Of a DNA stretch of 64,000 bases, positions 26,317 to 34,807 are shown piece by piece. Under the pieces are notes generated by a model. The model saw only the letters and a program-made list of their open reading frames with translations, was not told the origin of the DNA and did no database searches. The translations under genes were made by a program, and so were the position numbers. Source of the stretch: an uncultured Eggerthella sp. (GTDB taxonomy: Bacteria > Actinomycetota > Coriobacteriia > Coriobacteriales > Eggerthellaceae). The DNA lies in NCBI GenBank assembly GCA_900542265.1, contig UQML01000004.1:30493-94492 (forward strand), written 5' to 3'. Positions within the stretch are counted from its first letter, which is position 1; every line of letters starts with the position of its first letter.

Positions 26317-27117
26317 ATGGGATTTCTTGAAGGCAAAACGGCCATTATCACTGGTGGCGGGCGCGCTGTCTTAAAAGATGGTTCATGTGGATCAATCGGC
26401 TATGGCATTGCAACGGCTTATGCTAAAGAAGGCGCAAATCTGGTAATCACTGGTCGTAATGTTCAGAAGCTTGAAGATGCCAAAGAAGAACTCGAGCGTT
26501 TGTATGGCATTAAAGTTTTACCTGTACAGGCTGACGTAAGCGCAGGTAATGACAATAAGGCAACCGTACAAAAGGTGATTGACCAAGCAATCGCTGAGTT
26601 TGGTCGCATTGATGTTTTAATCAACAACGCTCAGGCATCCGCTTCTGGCGTGTCTCTCGCTGAGCATACAACTGATCAGTTCGACTTGGCAATTTATTCT
26701 GGTCTTTATGCTGCGTTCTACTACATGCAAGCATGCTACCCTTACCTGAAAGAAACCAAGGGAACTGTTATTAATTTTGCTTCTGGTGCTGGTCTTTTTG
26801 GCAATGTTGGCCAATGTTCTTACGCTGCAGCTAAAGAAGGCATCCGTGGCTTGAGCCGCGTTGCAGCAAACGAATGGGGCTCTGACGACATCAACGTAAA
26901 CGTTGTATGCCCTCTTGCTTGGACCGCACAGCTCGAAAACTTTGCTGAAGCATATCCTGATGCATTTGAAGCAAACGTTCATATGCCTCCTATGGGACAT
27001 TATGGCAACGTCGAAACCGAAATTGGTCGCCCTTGCGTCCAGCTTGCTTCTCCTGACTTCAAGTTCATGTCAGGCGAGACCATTACCCTTGAAGGCGGCA
27101 TGGGCTTGCGTCCGTAA
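26317..27117 (+). CDS. Short-chain dehydrogenase/reductase
   Basis: NAD(P)-dependent SDR oxidoreductase, 266 residues. Catalytic Ser156 (NFASGAG), Tyr169 and Lys173 (YAAAKEG) and the NNA motif at 103-105 are present. The cofactor loop is unusual: TGGGRAVLKDGSCGSIGYGIA places about eight extra residues between the first glycines and the final GxG, so the Rossmann glycine motif is expanded. C-terminus ends with the common SGETITLEGGMGL. A strong AAGGAGG site precedes the ATG and a good terminator follows, so it is monocistronic. The substrate (sugar, keto acid, steroid or other) cannot be deduced. Confidence 0.9.
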   Translation: MGFLEGKTAIITGGGRAVLKDGSCGSIGYGIATAYAKEGANLVITGRNVQKLEDAKEELERLYGIKVLPVQADVSAGNDNKATVQKVIDQAIAEFGRIDVLINNAQASASGVSLAEHTTDQFDLAIYSGLYAAFYYMQACYPYLKETKGTVINFASGAGLFGNVGQCSYAAAKEGIRGLSRVAANEWGSDDINVNVVCPLAWTAQLENFAEAYPDAFEANVHMPPMGHYGNVETEIGRPCVQLASPDFKFMSGETITLEGGMGLRP

Positions 27118-27146
27118 GGATTAGCTCCTAAAGAGATTGCAACAAT

Positions 27147-27180
27147 TCCCCTTTGGTCATATGATCAGAGGGGATTTTTT
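27147..27180 (+). terminator. Terminator after the SDR gene
   Basis: 12-bp stem TCCCCTTTGGTC/GATCAGAGGGGA (two G-U pairs) around ATAT, followed by TTTTTT. Confidence 0.93.
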
Positions 27181-27251
27181 CGTTTTTGAAAGTTTTTTGA
27201 CAAAACAGGGGCATTGTGTGAGGCCACCATTTATATGGCGACCCAGCTCAA

Positions 27252-27400
27252 CCCCATCGCTTGCTTAAAAAGAAACAAAATCCTCACAGAAGGCGCTGGT
27301 TTTGTCATAGTTTCTCTAATATTGTTTGACGCTTTGTAGCTACCTTCACGAGAACCCTCGCTATAAGTTCCATCTCGTCCAAAAGTGTTCAAAAAAGTGC
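27252..27400. repeat. Intergenic repeat element, copy A
   Basis: Diverged copy of the sequence at 57103-57252. Shared blocks in the same order: CCCCATCGC, then AATCCTCACAGAA with GC..GTTTTGTCA, then CTCGCTA, then CATCTCGTCCAAAAG and TTCAAAAAA. Both copies lie between convergent gene ends. No reading frame is conserved between them. Confidence 0.75.
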
Positions 27401-27609
27401 CCACGAGTGAAGAGCATAGGGACTCGTAACACTCTGAGGGCGTGACTGCAAAGGACGGCATGAAAAAGAGCCTCTACTGGAGACAAGGTCGACCGCAAAG
27501 GCTCTACTCACACAAACGATGCACGACACCGCGGCGAATGCTCGTTTCGCAAATCTTTATGAGCACTATCAGCTCGGATGAAACGCTACTCGCAACGTTA
27601 CCCAGAGCG

Positions 27610-27909
27610 CTACTTGGCTTCCTCTTGTGTGTTTACTTGAGCAACAACATCGGCAACTTTAGAAGCAAATTGATCACGCTCTTCAGGAGTCATCATCTTG
27701 ATGTGCTCCTCAAGGGCAGAATCTTTTACCTGGTCAGCTGCATCGGTTACCTTTTTTGCAAGCTCGCCATTGATTTCCTTGCCCTGATCAACGGTCAACT
27801 GACCCTGGTCGATCATCTTATCAATAACTTCTTGAGCCTTGTCAGCGGTGATGGCCATTGCGCCAACACCTGCTAGAAAAATGTCTTTAAAAATATTTCC
27901 TGTTGCCAT
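27610..27909 (-). CDS. Small phasin-like helical protein
   Basis: 99-residue protein, almost entirely helical, without signal peptide or membrane segment. The pattern (MATGNIFKDIFLAGVGAMAITADKAQEVIDKMIDQGQLTVDQGKEINGEL) resembles the short phasin-family/poly(3-hydroxyalkanoate)-associated proteins found in many anaerobes, where the function is usually unproven and no PHA synthase is present. AGGGAG lies about ten bases before the ATG. It stands alone between the SDR gene and the trp leader. Likely a cytoplasmic coiled-coil or stress-type protein. Confidence 0.7.
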   Translation of the reverse strand: MATGNIFKDIFLAGVGAMAITADKAQEVIDKMIDQGQLTVDQGKEINGELAKKVTDAADQVKDSALEEHIKMMTPEERDQFASKVADVVAQVNTQEEAK

Positions 27910-28156
27910 TCTTATTCACTCCCTTGCATGCGCGCTTTACCTTCGCCGCCATGTGACGAAGTCTTTCTTATGCACGCTTCTATCCTTTTGACTACCTTAA
28001 TAATACCTATCTGCTCAGCGCAAACTACAACAGCGCAACTCTTAAACCGCTCTGTTACCTTGTCGCTATCAAGGGTTAACTTAACACCCTCATCGAGCCT
28101 GAATTAACAGCTTGGCGGCATAGTATCCGTCACAAATCCCTTCACAAAATTAGGGA

Positions 28157-28185
28157 TTGCGCAAAGCACTTTATAGCGATAAAGT
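28157..28185 (+). promoter_or_regulatory. Putative promoter of the trp operon
   Basis: TTGCGC, 17-base spacer, TAAAGT, ending about 40 bases before stem I of the T-box leader. Confidence 0.45.
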
Positions 28186-28219
28186 AAGTACACGTTCTTT
28201 TGAACACACCGATAAACCG

Positions 28220-28521
28220 TTGAAGCGGAAGTAACGGTGATTGAGCGCTCACAGAGAGCCAGGGGTGCTGAGATCCTGGCAGTATGCAGATCATCAAATG
28301 GGCCGCTGAGGGCGTAGCCAAACGCAATCGTGTGCGCAAAACACAAGCGCAACCAAGATGGCGGAGTATCTACGACGTGCGGGATGAACGTTATCATCCA
28401 GGGATATGTTGGTATCCTGCTAAGCGCATTGCTTCTTGCAAGTGATGAATCAAGGTGGCACCGCGAGCTTTCAGCCCGTCCTTGAAATGACGCATTCGTC
28501 AAATCAAGGATGGGCTTTTTT
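28220..28521 (+). promoter_or_regulatory. T-box leader, predicted tRNA-Trp sensor
   Basis: Transcription-attenuating T-box riboswitch. Stem I closes with AGCGG at 28224-28228 and CCGCT at 28303-28307; it has the S-turn AGTA at 28230-28233 and the conserved apical segment AGAGAGCCAGGGG. The predicted specifier is TGG (Trp) at 28299-28301, followed by a purine just before the closing helix, as expected. The T-box sequence AAGGTGGCACCGCG (28452-28465) can base-pair with the downstream arm as antiterminator; the competing terminator is at 28474-28521. Uncharged tRNA-Trp should switch the trp operon on. Confidence 0.93.
28474..28521 (+). terminator. T-box-controlled terminator before trpE
   Basis: 12-bp stem GCCCGTCCTTGA/TCAAGGATGGGC followed by TTTTTT. 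The left arm contains the GTCCTT segment that would otherwise pair with the T-box AAGG. Confidence 0.93.
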
Positions 28522-28616
28522 AATGCTTCTCTTTTTGGCGATGGGTCGCAAACACCCTATAACAACAACCCGGCTTACCCGGTAGAGGCCATAAGCACAA
28601 GAGAAAGCAGTGCACT

Positions 28617-30122
28617 ATGAACGCACCAACATCACATAACGAACTTGCAGTTAATCTCACAAAACAACAAGCAAAAGACATCCTCATTCAGGGCGCCTAC
28701 GACATCGTGCCTCTTTCCTGTGAACTCTATGCAGATGCCTACACTCCTATTACTGTGTTGCGCATCTTGCAATCCGTTAGCAATCATTGTTATTTACTCG
28801 AATCCGTTGAAAACGCTCAAAAGTGGAGTCGCTACACCTTTTTAGGCTATGACCCTACCCTTGAAATCACCTGCACAAAAGGCGTCCTAGCACTCACGGA
28901 AAACGGTATCACTGAAACTAGACAAACGTCTGATCCAAGTATCGAGATTCGCGAGGTTTTAAAAACACATAAATCTGTCCGTCTTCCGGGGCTTCCTCCC
29001 TTTACCGGTGGCCTTGTGGGGTACTTTTCTTATGATTATCTCGCGTATGCTGAGCCAAGTTTACGCCTTGACGCACCCGATGAAGAAGGCTTCAAAGACG
29101 TTGACTTAATGCTTTTTGATAAACTCATCGCCTTTGATAATTTCCGCCAAAAGATCATCCTGATTGCAAACGTCTACGCCCAAGATTTCGACGCTAGCTA
29201 TGAACGCGCCTTAGAGGAACTTGCAAACATGAAGGCCCTTTTAGAAACGGGCACACCGCACCCCATTGAGCCCGGCAAGATCACCTCAGAATTTAGAGCG
29301 CTTAAAAACGAAGACACTTACTGCGCTATGGTTGAACGCGCCAAACATCACATTTTTGAGGGCGATATTTTCCAAGTGGTCCTCTCTAACCGCCTTGATG
29401 CAGACTTTGAAGGAAGCCTGCTTGATACCTACAGGGTGTTACGCACAACAAACCCATCGCCGTATATGTTTTATTTCTCAAGCGATGATATTGAACTTGC
29501 TGGTGCTTCCCCTGAAACACTCGTCAAGCTTGAAGGCACTACGCTTCATACATTTCCGCTTGCAGGAACCCGTCCGCGAGGCGCGACTGAGACAGAAGAT
29601 AGCGCTATCGAAACAGAACTCCTTGCAGATGAAAAGGAACTTGCTGAGCACAACATGTTAGTCGATCTGGGTCGCAATGACTTGGGACGCATCTCTGAGT
29701 TTGGCAGCGTGGAAGTAGAAAATTACCTCGAGATTGAGCGCTTTAGCCATGTGATGCATATTGGATCCACCGTACGCGGTGCCATCCGTCCTGACAAAGA
29801 TGCACTTGACGCTATTAAGGCGGTGCTTCCCGCGGGCACGTTATCTGGTGCGCCTAAGATTCGTGCCTGCCAAATCATTAACGATCTCGAACAGTCAGCT
29901 CGCGGCATTTATGGTGGCGCAGTAGGCTATCTCGACTTCACGGGCAATCTCGATTTATGCATCGCTATCAGGCTCGTTTTTAAGAAAAACGGTAAGGTGT
30001 TTGTCCGTTCTGGTGCTGGCATCGTTGCTGATTCAGATCCAAAAAAGGAATATAACGAGTGTATTAACAAAGCAAAAGCAGTACGTGAGGCACTCGAGAT
30101 TGCGCAAGGAGGTCTCCAATGA
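28617..30122 (+). CDS. trpE: Anthranilate synthase component I
   Basis: First committed step of tryptophan synthesis: chorismate plus ammonia or glutamine to anthranilate, with TrpG supplying ammonia. 501 residues, typical. The tryptophan feedback site LLES at 60-63 is intact, so the enzyme should be inhibited by tryptophan. The chorismate-binding C-terminal half shows AGASPETL, LAGTRPRG, EHNMLVDLGRNDLGR, SGAPKIRA and the final VRSGAGIVADSDPKKEYNE. First gene of the operon, under the T-box leader. The ribosome site is poor (AGAAAG). Its last codons overlap the start of trpG (ATGA), implying translational coupling. Confidence 0.97.
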   Translation: MNAPTSHNELAVNLTKQQAKDILIQGAYDIVPLSCELYADAYTPITVLRILQSVSNHCYLLESVENAQKWSRYTFLGYDPTLEITCTKGVLALTENGITETRQTSDPSIEIREVLKTHKSVRLPGLPPFTGGLVGYFSYDYLAYAEPSLRLDAPDEEGFKDVDLMLFDKLIAFDNFRQKIILIANVYAQDFDASYERALEELANMKALLETGTPHPIEPGKITSEFRALKNEDTYCAMVERAKHHIFEGDIFQVVLSNRLDADFEGSLLDTYRVLRTTNPSPYMFYFSSDDIELAGASPETLVKLEGTTLHTFPLAGTRPRGATETEDSAIETELLADEKELAEHNMLVDLGRNDLGRISEFGSVEVENYLEIERFSHVMHIGSTVRGAIRPDKDALDAIKAVLPAGTLSGAPKIRACQIINDLEQSARGIYGGAVGYLDFTGNLDLCIAIRLVFKKNGKVFVRSGAGIVADSDPKKEYNECINKAKAVREALEIAQGGLQ

Positions 30123-30685
30123 TCTTGCTTATTGATAATTACGACAGCTTTGTCTACAACCTCTACCAATACTTAGGCACGCTCGATCCTGACATTCGCG
30201 TGGTGCGCAATGATGCAATTACTGTCGATGAGGTAATCGCGGCCGCACCCAGTCATATCATTCTCTCCCCTGGTCCAGGCAAACCCTGTGATGCCGGCAT
30301 CTGCCAAGAGCTTATTACCGCGCTTGCTGCCACAACGCCCATTCTTGGCGTATGCCTTGGACATCAAGCAATTTGCGAGGCGTTCGGCGGGCGCGTTAGT
30401 TACGCAAAAGAACTCATGCATGGCAAAACAAGTATGATCACCCTTGATTTAACTGATCCCCTTTTTGCAGAGCTACCCTCACAAATCCAAGTGGCGCGCT
30501 ACCACTCTTTAGCCGCAGAAGCTGACACGCTTCCTAAAGAGATCGTAGTCAGTGCGCAAACAGACGACGGAGAAGTCATGGCTGTACGTCATTCCCACTA
30601 TCCCCTCCACGGTGTTCAATTCCATCCCGAATCCATCATGAGTCCTGATGGCATGCAGATACTCACTAACTTCTTGAAACTTTGA
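30119..30685 (+). CDS. trpG: Anthranilate synthase glutamine amidotransferase component
   Basis: Class I glutaminase subunit that supplies ammonia to TrpE; 188 residues. The nucleophile is Cys79 in GVCLGHQAI, with the His and Glu of VQFHPES near 169-171; the N-terminal LIDNYDSFVYNLYQYL is diagnostic. It is a free-standing subunit without a fused TrpD domain. It overlaps trpE by four bases (ATGA) and has GGAGGT inside the trpE end. In some bacteria the same subunit also serves aminodeoxychorismate synthase (folate); no pabB lies nearby. Confidence 0.96.
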   Translation: MILLIDNYDSFVYNLYQYLGTLDPDIRVVRNDAITVDEVIAAAPSHIILSPGPGKPCDAGICQELITALAATTPILGVCLGHQAICEAFGGRVSYAKELMHGKTSMITLDLTDPLFAELPSQIQVARYHSLAAEADTLPKEIVVSAQTDDGEVMAVRHSHYPLHGVQFHPESIMSPDGMQILTNFLKL

Positions 30686-30788
30686 AGCGTACTTCAATTG
30701 CGAGCTTAACCCCACGCTTAGCCTCGCGCTTTAACCCTGTACTTTAAAACTCCGCAATTCAACCTCGCATCCCTAGAAAGGAACTACC

Positions 30789-31808
30789 ATGATTTCAGAA
30801 GCCATCCAAAAACTTGTTGTCAAGCAAGACCTCACCTATAACGAAGCCTACGAGGTAATCAACGAGATCATGTCAGGCAATACAACCGCTGTTCAAACCG
30901 CCGCGTTTTTGGCCGCACTCTCAACTAAGTCAACTAAGGCAGAAACCATTGAAGAAATTGCGGGATGCGCTGCCGCTATGCGCGATCATGCCACACGCGT
31001 TGAGCTCCCGGTACCCGTGCTCGAAATTGTCGGTACCGGTGGCGATAAGGCAGGGACTTTCAATATCTCCACCACAGCTGCGTTCATTATTGCTGCCGGT
31101 GGAGTAAAGGTGGCAAAGCATGGCAATCGTGCTGCATCATCCAAGTCGGGCACCGCGGATTGTCAGGAGGCACTTGGTATCAATATTGTGCAAGATCCCG
31201 AAATGTGTGCGCGTCTGATTGATGAAGCGGGCATGTGCTTTTTCTTCGCGCAGCACTACCATGCAGCCATGAAATATGTTGGCCCTATTCGCAAAGAACT
31301 CGGCTTTCGCACGGTCTTCAATATCTTAGGTCCGCTTACTAATCCCGCCTCACCTGAATACATGCTGCTTGGCGTCTACAGCGACGCGCTTGTCGAGCCT
31401 CTTGCGCGCGTACTAACCACTCTTGGCGTCAAGCGCGGCATGGTTGTGTACGGCACCGAAGGCCTTGATGAGCTCTCAAGCGTAAGTGACACCCTTATTT
31501 GTGAATTTGGCGATGGGAACTATAAAACCTATACGCTTACCCCTGAAGAATTTGGATTTATTCGCGGCACTAAAGCTGACTTGACGGGAGGAACTCCTCA
31601 GGATAACGCCGCTATTACCCTTGATATTTTGGAGGGTCATACCCACGGAGCGCGTCGTGATACGGTTGTGTTAAACGCTGCGGCTGCATTTTATATTGCT
31701 GGACGCGTAAACACAATTGCTGAAGGAGTCGCACTTACTCAAGAACTGATCGACTCAGGGGCTGCACTCAAAACACTTGAAGCATATCGCCATCTGAGTA
31801 ATCAGTAA
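30789..31808 (+). CDS. trpD: Anthranilate phosphoribosyltransferase
   Basis: Transfers phosphoribose from PRPP to anthranilate. 339 residues, the usual length. The PRPP-binding GTGGDKAGTFNIST (about 78-91), KHGNRAASSKSGTADCQEALG and HHxxH-like FAQHYHAAMKYVGPIRKELGFRTVFNILGPLTNP segments are conserved. An AAAGGA site precedes the ATG. A 103-base gap separates it from trpG, the widest in the operon; it holds short repeated AC-rich sequence but no terminator, so co-transcription is expected. Confidence 0.97.
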   Translation: MISEAIQKLVVKQDLTYNEAYEVINEIMSGNTTAVQTAAFLAALSTKSTKAETIEEIAGCAAAMRDHATRVELPVPVLEIVGTGGDKAGTFNISTTAAFIIAAGGVKVAKHGNRAASSKSGTADCQEALGINIVQDPEMCARLIDEAGMCFFFAQHYHAAMKYVGPIRKELGFRTVFNILGPLTNPASPEYMLLGVYSDALVEPLARVLTTLGVKRGMVVYGTEGLDELSSVSDTLICEFGDGNYKTYTLTPEEFGFIRGTKADLTGGTPQDNAAITLDILEGHTHGARRDTVVLNAAAAFYIAGRVNTIAEGVALTQELIDSGAALKTLEAYRHLSNQ

Positions 31809-31851
31809 CAACCTGTACTAACCCCACATACCAACCAAGGAGTTATCCCTT

Positions 31852-32655
31852 ATGATTCTTAATGATCTTGCCGCCTACGCTCACGAGCGCGTACGCGAAG
31901 CAGAAAAAACTACCCCTCTTGACGTGTTGCGCGCCCAAGCAGAAACACTCGAACCAGCCCATCACGCCTTCTATCACGTGCTGCGCGATGATCCCGAACT
32001 TTCCTTTATTTGCGAGCTCAAAAAAGCGTCACCTTCAAAAGGTGTGATCTCAGAAAAGTTTCCCTATCGTTCGATTTTGCATGAGTATATGCGCGGCGGC
32101 GCTAATGTCATCTCGTGTCTCACCGAACCTAAATGGTTTATGGGATCCAATGAGATTTTTGAAGACGTGCGCGCCAATACCACACTACCGCTTTTGCGCA
32201 AGGATTTTACGGTCAGTGAGTATCAGATTTATGAGGCACACCTCATGCAAGCTGATGCTGTGCTCCTGATTGCCGCGCTCCTCGACACCGACACGCTTTC
32301 TCGTTATCTCAAACTGTGCGACGAGCTCGGTCTTGATGCGCTCGTCGAGACTCATGATGAAGCCGAAATTGAATCTGCGCTTGCGGCAGGAGCGCGCATC
32401 ATTGGCGTTAACAATCGCAACCTCACCGACTTCACCGTAGACTTTTCAAACGCCGAGCGCCTCCGCAATCTCATTCCTTCATCCGTTCTCTATGTCGCTG
32501 AATCTGGTGTTAAAACACCCGAGGATGTCGGAGCGGTTGCGCGTATAGGTGCCGATGGGGTATTGATGGGAGAAGCCCTCATGCGTGCCGACAATATTGT
32601 TGCCTTCCTACAAGCCTGTCGCACAGCAGCAGATGACGCCTACGAAGCCTACTAG
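31852..32655 (+). CDS. trpC: Indole-3-glycerol phosphate synthase
   Basis: Closes the indole ring: CdRP to indole-3-glycerol phosphate. 267 residues, a TIM barrel with the family segments FICELKKASPSKGVI (catalytic Lys), SCLTEPKWFMGS, LLRKDFTVSEYQI, ALVETHDEAEI, GVNNRNLTDFTVD and AESGVKTPEDV. AAGGAG lies eight bases before the ATG. It is a single-domain TrpC, not fused to TrpF as in E. coli; TrpF is instead fused to TrpB in the next gene, which starts ten bases later. Confidence 0.97.
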   Translation: MILNDLAAYAHERVREAEKTTPLDVLRAQAETLEPAHHAFYHVLRDDPELSFICELKKASPSKGVISEKFPYRSILHEYMRGGANVISCLTEPKWFMGSNEIFEDVRANTTLPLLRKDFTVSEYQIYEAHLMQADAVLLIAALLDTDTLSRYLKLCDELGLDALVETHDEAEIESALAAGARIIGVNNRNLTDFTVDFSNAERLRNLIPSSVLYVAESGVKTPEDVGAVARIGADGVLMGEALMRADNIVAFLQACRTAADDAYEAY

Positions 32656-32665
32656 GATTGCTCTC

Positions 32666-34807
32666 ATGAATGCAACAACAATGACAACGTCGATAACTGA
32701 CGCTATGACGACTTCACCTTTCATTAAATTCTGTGGCGTACACACCCCCGAAGATGCGCAAGCTATTGCCACACTCATACAAGACCCCACGCTTCCTACC
32801 GATGCACTCCACTACACGGGATTTGTGTTCTATCCACGCAGTAAGCGCTTTGTAACTGACGAGCAAGCAGCCACTTTACGCACGCTGCTTACTTCCTTCA
32901 GTGCAGTAGATGCAGCAGATACTACAGCAGATACTACTGATGCCGCTACCCAGCTTGAAACGGTTGGTGTTTTTGTCGATGAGTCAGTGCGACACATAGC
33001 ATCCCTTGCGCAAGCGGGAAGCATTACGATTGCACAACTCCACGGATCCGAAGACGAAGCGTACCTTGCCAAGTTACGTGTTCAAGCACCTGGCCTTACC
33101 ATCTGGCAAGCCTTTATCATGCCTGACGCGCAAGAAGAGCCCGAAGCTTTTGCAGACAAACTTGCACAACTCAACAATTCATCGGCTGATTTAGTGTTAG
33201 TTGATGCGGGTATGGGAAGCGGCAAGCGCGTTAACAAGACTGTTCTTGATCAGATCACCCGTCCCTTTATTCTTGCGGGCGGCTTATCGGAAGAGGTTCT
33301 TCTTGAAGAAGATCTTACACTCGCCAACAATCCTTACCTTGTTGGCGTTGACGTCAGCAGCGGGATTGAAACACGCGGCAAAACAGATACCGAGACTCGT
33401 GGGGCGACAGCACAGGCAACCCCATCGCCACAAAAAGACCCCGTACGGATGCGCAACTTTATCAAGGCGCACGCTCAAGTCTTTAATCCAGAGGCCATGC
33501 TGAAAAACGAACAACCAAAACAAATAAATCAAGCAGCACGCGTAAATCAAACAGTAAATCAAGCAGCACACCTGCTCACGAATAAGAAAGGAGCCACAAT
33601 GGCAGACCAGCCAGCAGACCAGCCCACGAAGGGACGATTTGGAATATACGGCGGGCAGTATATTCCTGAGACGCTGATGAATGCCGTCATTGAACTTGAG
33701 GAGGCCTACGAATATTACAAGAATGATCCCGCGTTTCAGGCTGAGCTCAAGGATTTGTTGAACAACTATGCGAATCGTCCCTCGCTTTTGTATTATGCCG
33801 AGCGCATGACTAAGGATTTAGGTGGCGCAAAGATTTATCTCAAGCGCGAGGACTTAAATCACACCGGTGCTCACAAAATTAACAACGTTCTTGGCCAGGC
33901 CCTACTTGCTAAAAAGATGGGCAAAACACGCTTGATCGCAGAGACCGGCGCTGGTCAGCATGGGGTTGCCACGGCAACGGCAGCGGCACTCCTCGATATG
34001 GAATGCGATGTCTACATGGGTAAAGAGGATACCGACAGGCAGGCACTCAACGTCTACAAGATGAAGCTCTTAGGCGCGCGCGTCCATCCGGTTACGAGCG
34101 GCACCGCGACACTGAAGGATGCCGTGTCGGAAACCATGCGCGAGTGGACTAACCGCATCGCCGATACACACTATTGCCTTGGCTCCACCATGGGTCCGCA
34201 CCCCTTCCCTATGATCGTGCGCGATTTCCAATCTGTCATTTCCGCCGAGATCAAAGAGCAGTGCTTAGCGCTTGAAGGCCGTCTTCCTGATGTGGTTATG
34301 GCCTGCGTTGGTGGCGGATCAAACGCGATGGGCACGTTCTACAACTTTATTGATGATCCTGAGGTACGCCTCATTGGATGCGAGGCAGCCGGTCGCGGCA
34401 TTGATACGTTTGAGACTGCGGCCACTATTTCAACAGGATCGGTCGGTATTTTCCACGGCATGAAGTCCTATTTCTGTCAGGACGAATACGGCCAGATCGC
34501 ACCTGTCTACTCCATCTCCGCCGGCCTTGATTACCCCGGGGTAGGACCTGAGCACGCACATCTCTATGACACCGGTCGTGCTGAATATGTAGGAATTACT
34601 GACGATGAGGCAGTTGAGGCCTTCGAGTATTTATCCCGATTGGAAGGCATTATTCCTGCCATCGAATCATCCCATGCTCTGGCGCACGCTATGAAGATTG
34701 CACCCACCATGGACAAAGATCAAATCATTGTTGTCACGCTTTCTGGCCGCGGCGATAAAGACTGCGTCGCCATCGCCCGTTATCGAGGAGAAGATATTCA
34801 TGAGTAA
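32666..34807 (+). CDS. trpFB: Fused phosphoribosylanthranilate isomerase - tryptophan synthase beta
   Basis: One uninterrupted 713-residue frame. Residues 1-265 are TrpF (IKFCGV with catalytic Cys23; VGVFVD; LHGSEDE; LVLVDAGMGSGKRV with the catalytic Asp; GVDVSSGIET), carrying an Ala/Asp/Thr insertion at about 80-95. A hydrophilic Gln/Asn/Ala linker of about 45 residues follows. Residues from about 312 are complete TrpB, with PLP Lys404 (HTGAHKINN), the ammonium-channel region and CVGGGSNAMG. An ATG at 33599 has a good AAGGAG site, so free TrpB may also be made from the same mRNA. Starts 10 bases after trpC; the end overlaps trpA. The sequencing should be checked for a missed stop, but the frame is clean throughout. 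Confidence 0.93.
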   Translation: MNATTMTTSITDAMTTSPFIKFCGVHTPEDAQAIATLIQDPTLPTDALHYTGFVFYPRSKRFVTDEQAATLRTLLTSFSAVDAADTTADTTDAATQLETVGVFVDESVRHIASLAQAGSITIAQLHGSEDEAYLAKLRVQAPGLTIWQAFIMPDAQEEPEAFADKLAQLNNSSADLVLVDAGMGSGKRVNKTVLDQITRPFILAGGLSEEVLLEEDLTLANNPYLVGVDVSSGIETRGKTDTETRGATAQATPSPQKDPVRMRNFIKAHAQVFNPEAMLKNEQPKQINQAARVNQTVNQAAHLLTNKKGATMADQPADQPTKGRFGIYGGQYIPETLMNAVIELEEAYEYYKNDPAFQAELKDLLNNYANRPSLLYYAERMTKDLGGAKIYLKREDLNHTGAHKINNVLGQALLAKKMGKTRLIAETGAGQHGVATATAAALLDMECDVYMGKEDTDRQALNVYKMKLLGARVHPVTSGTATLKDAVSETMREWTNRIADTHYCLGSTMGPHPFPMIVRDFQSVISAEIKEQCLALEGRLPDVVMACVGGGSNAMGTFYNFIDDPEVRLIGCEAAGRGIDTFETAATISTGSVGIFHGMKSYFCQDEYGQIAPVYSISAGLDYPGVGPEHAHLYDTGRAEYVGITDDEAVEAFEYLSRLEGIIPAIESSHALAHAMKIAPTMDKDQIIVVTLSGRGDKDCVAIARYRGEDIHE

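Noticed and set aside
28104..28502. A 132-codon minus-strand frame
   Set aside because: It lies wholly over the promoter and T-box leader of the trp operon, whose conserved RNA elements explain the sequence; the protein resembles nothing known and has no proper ribosome site.
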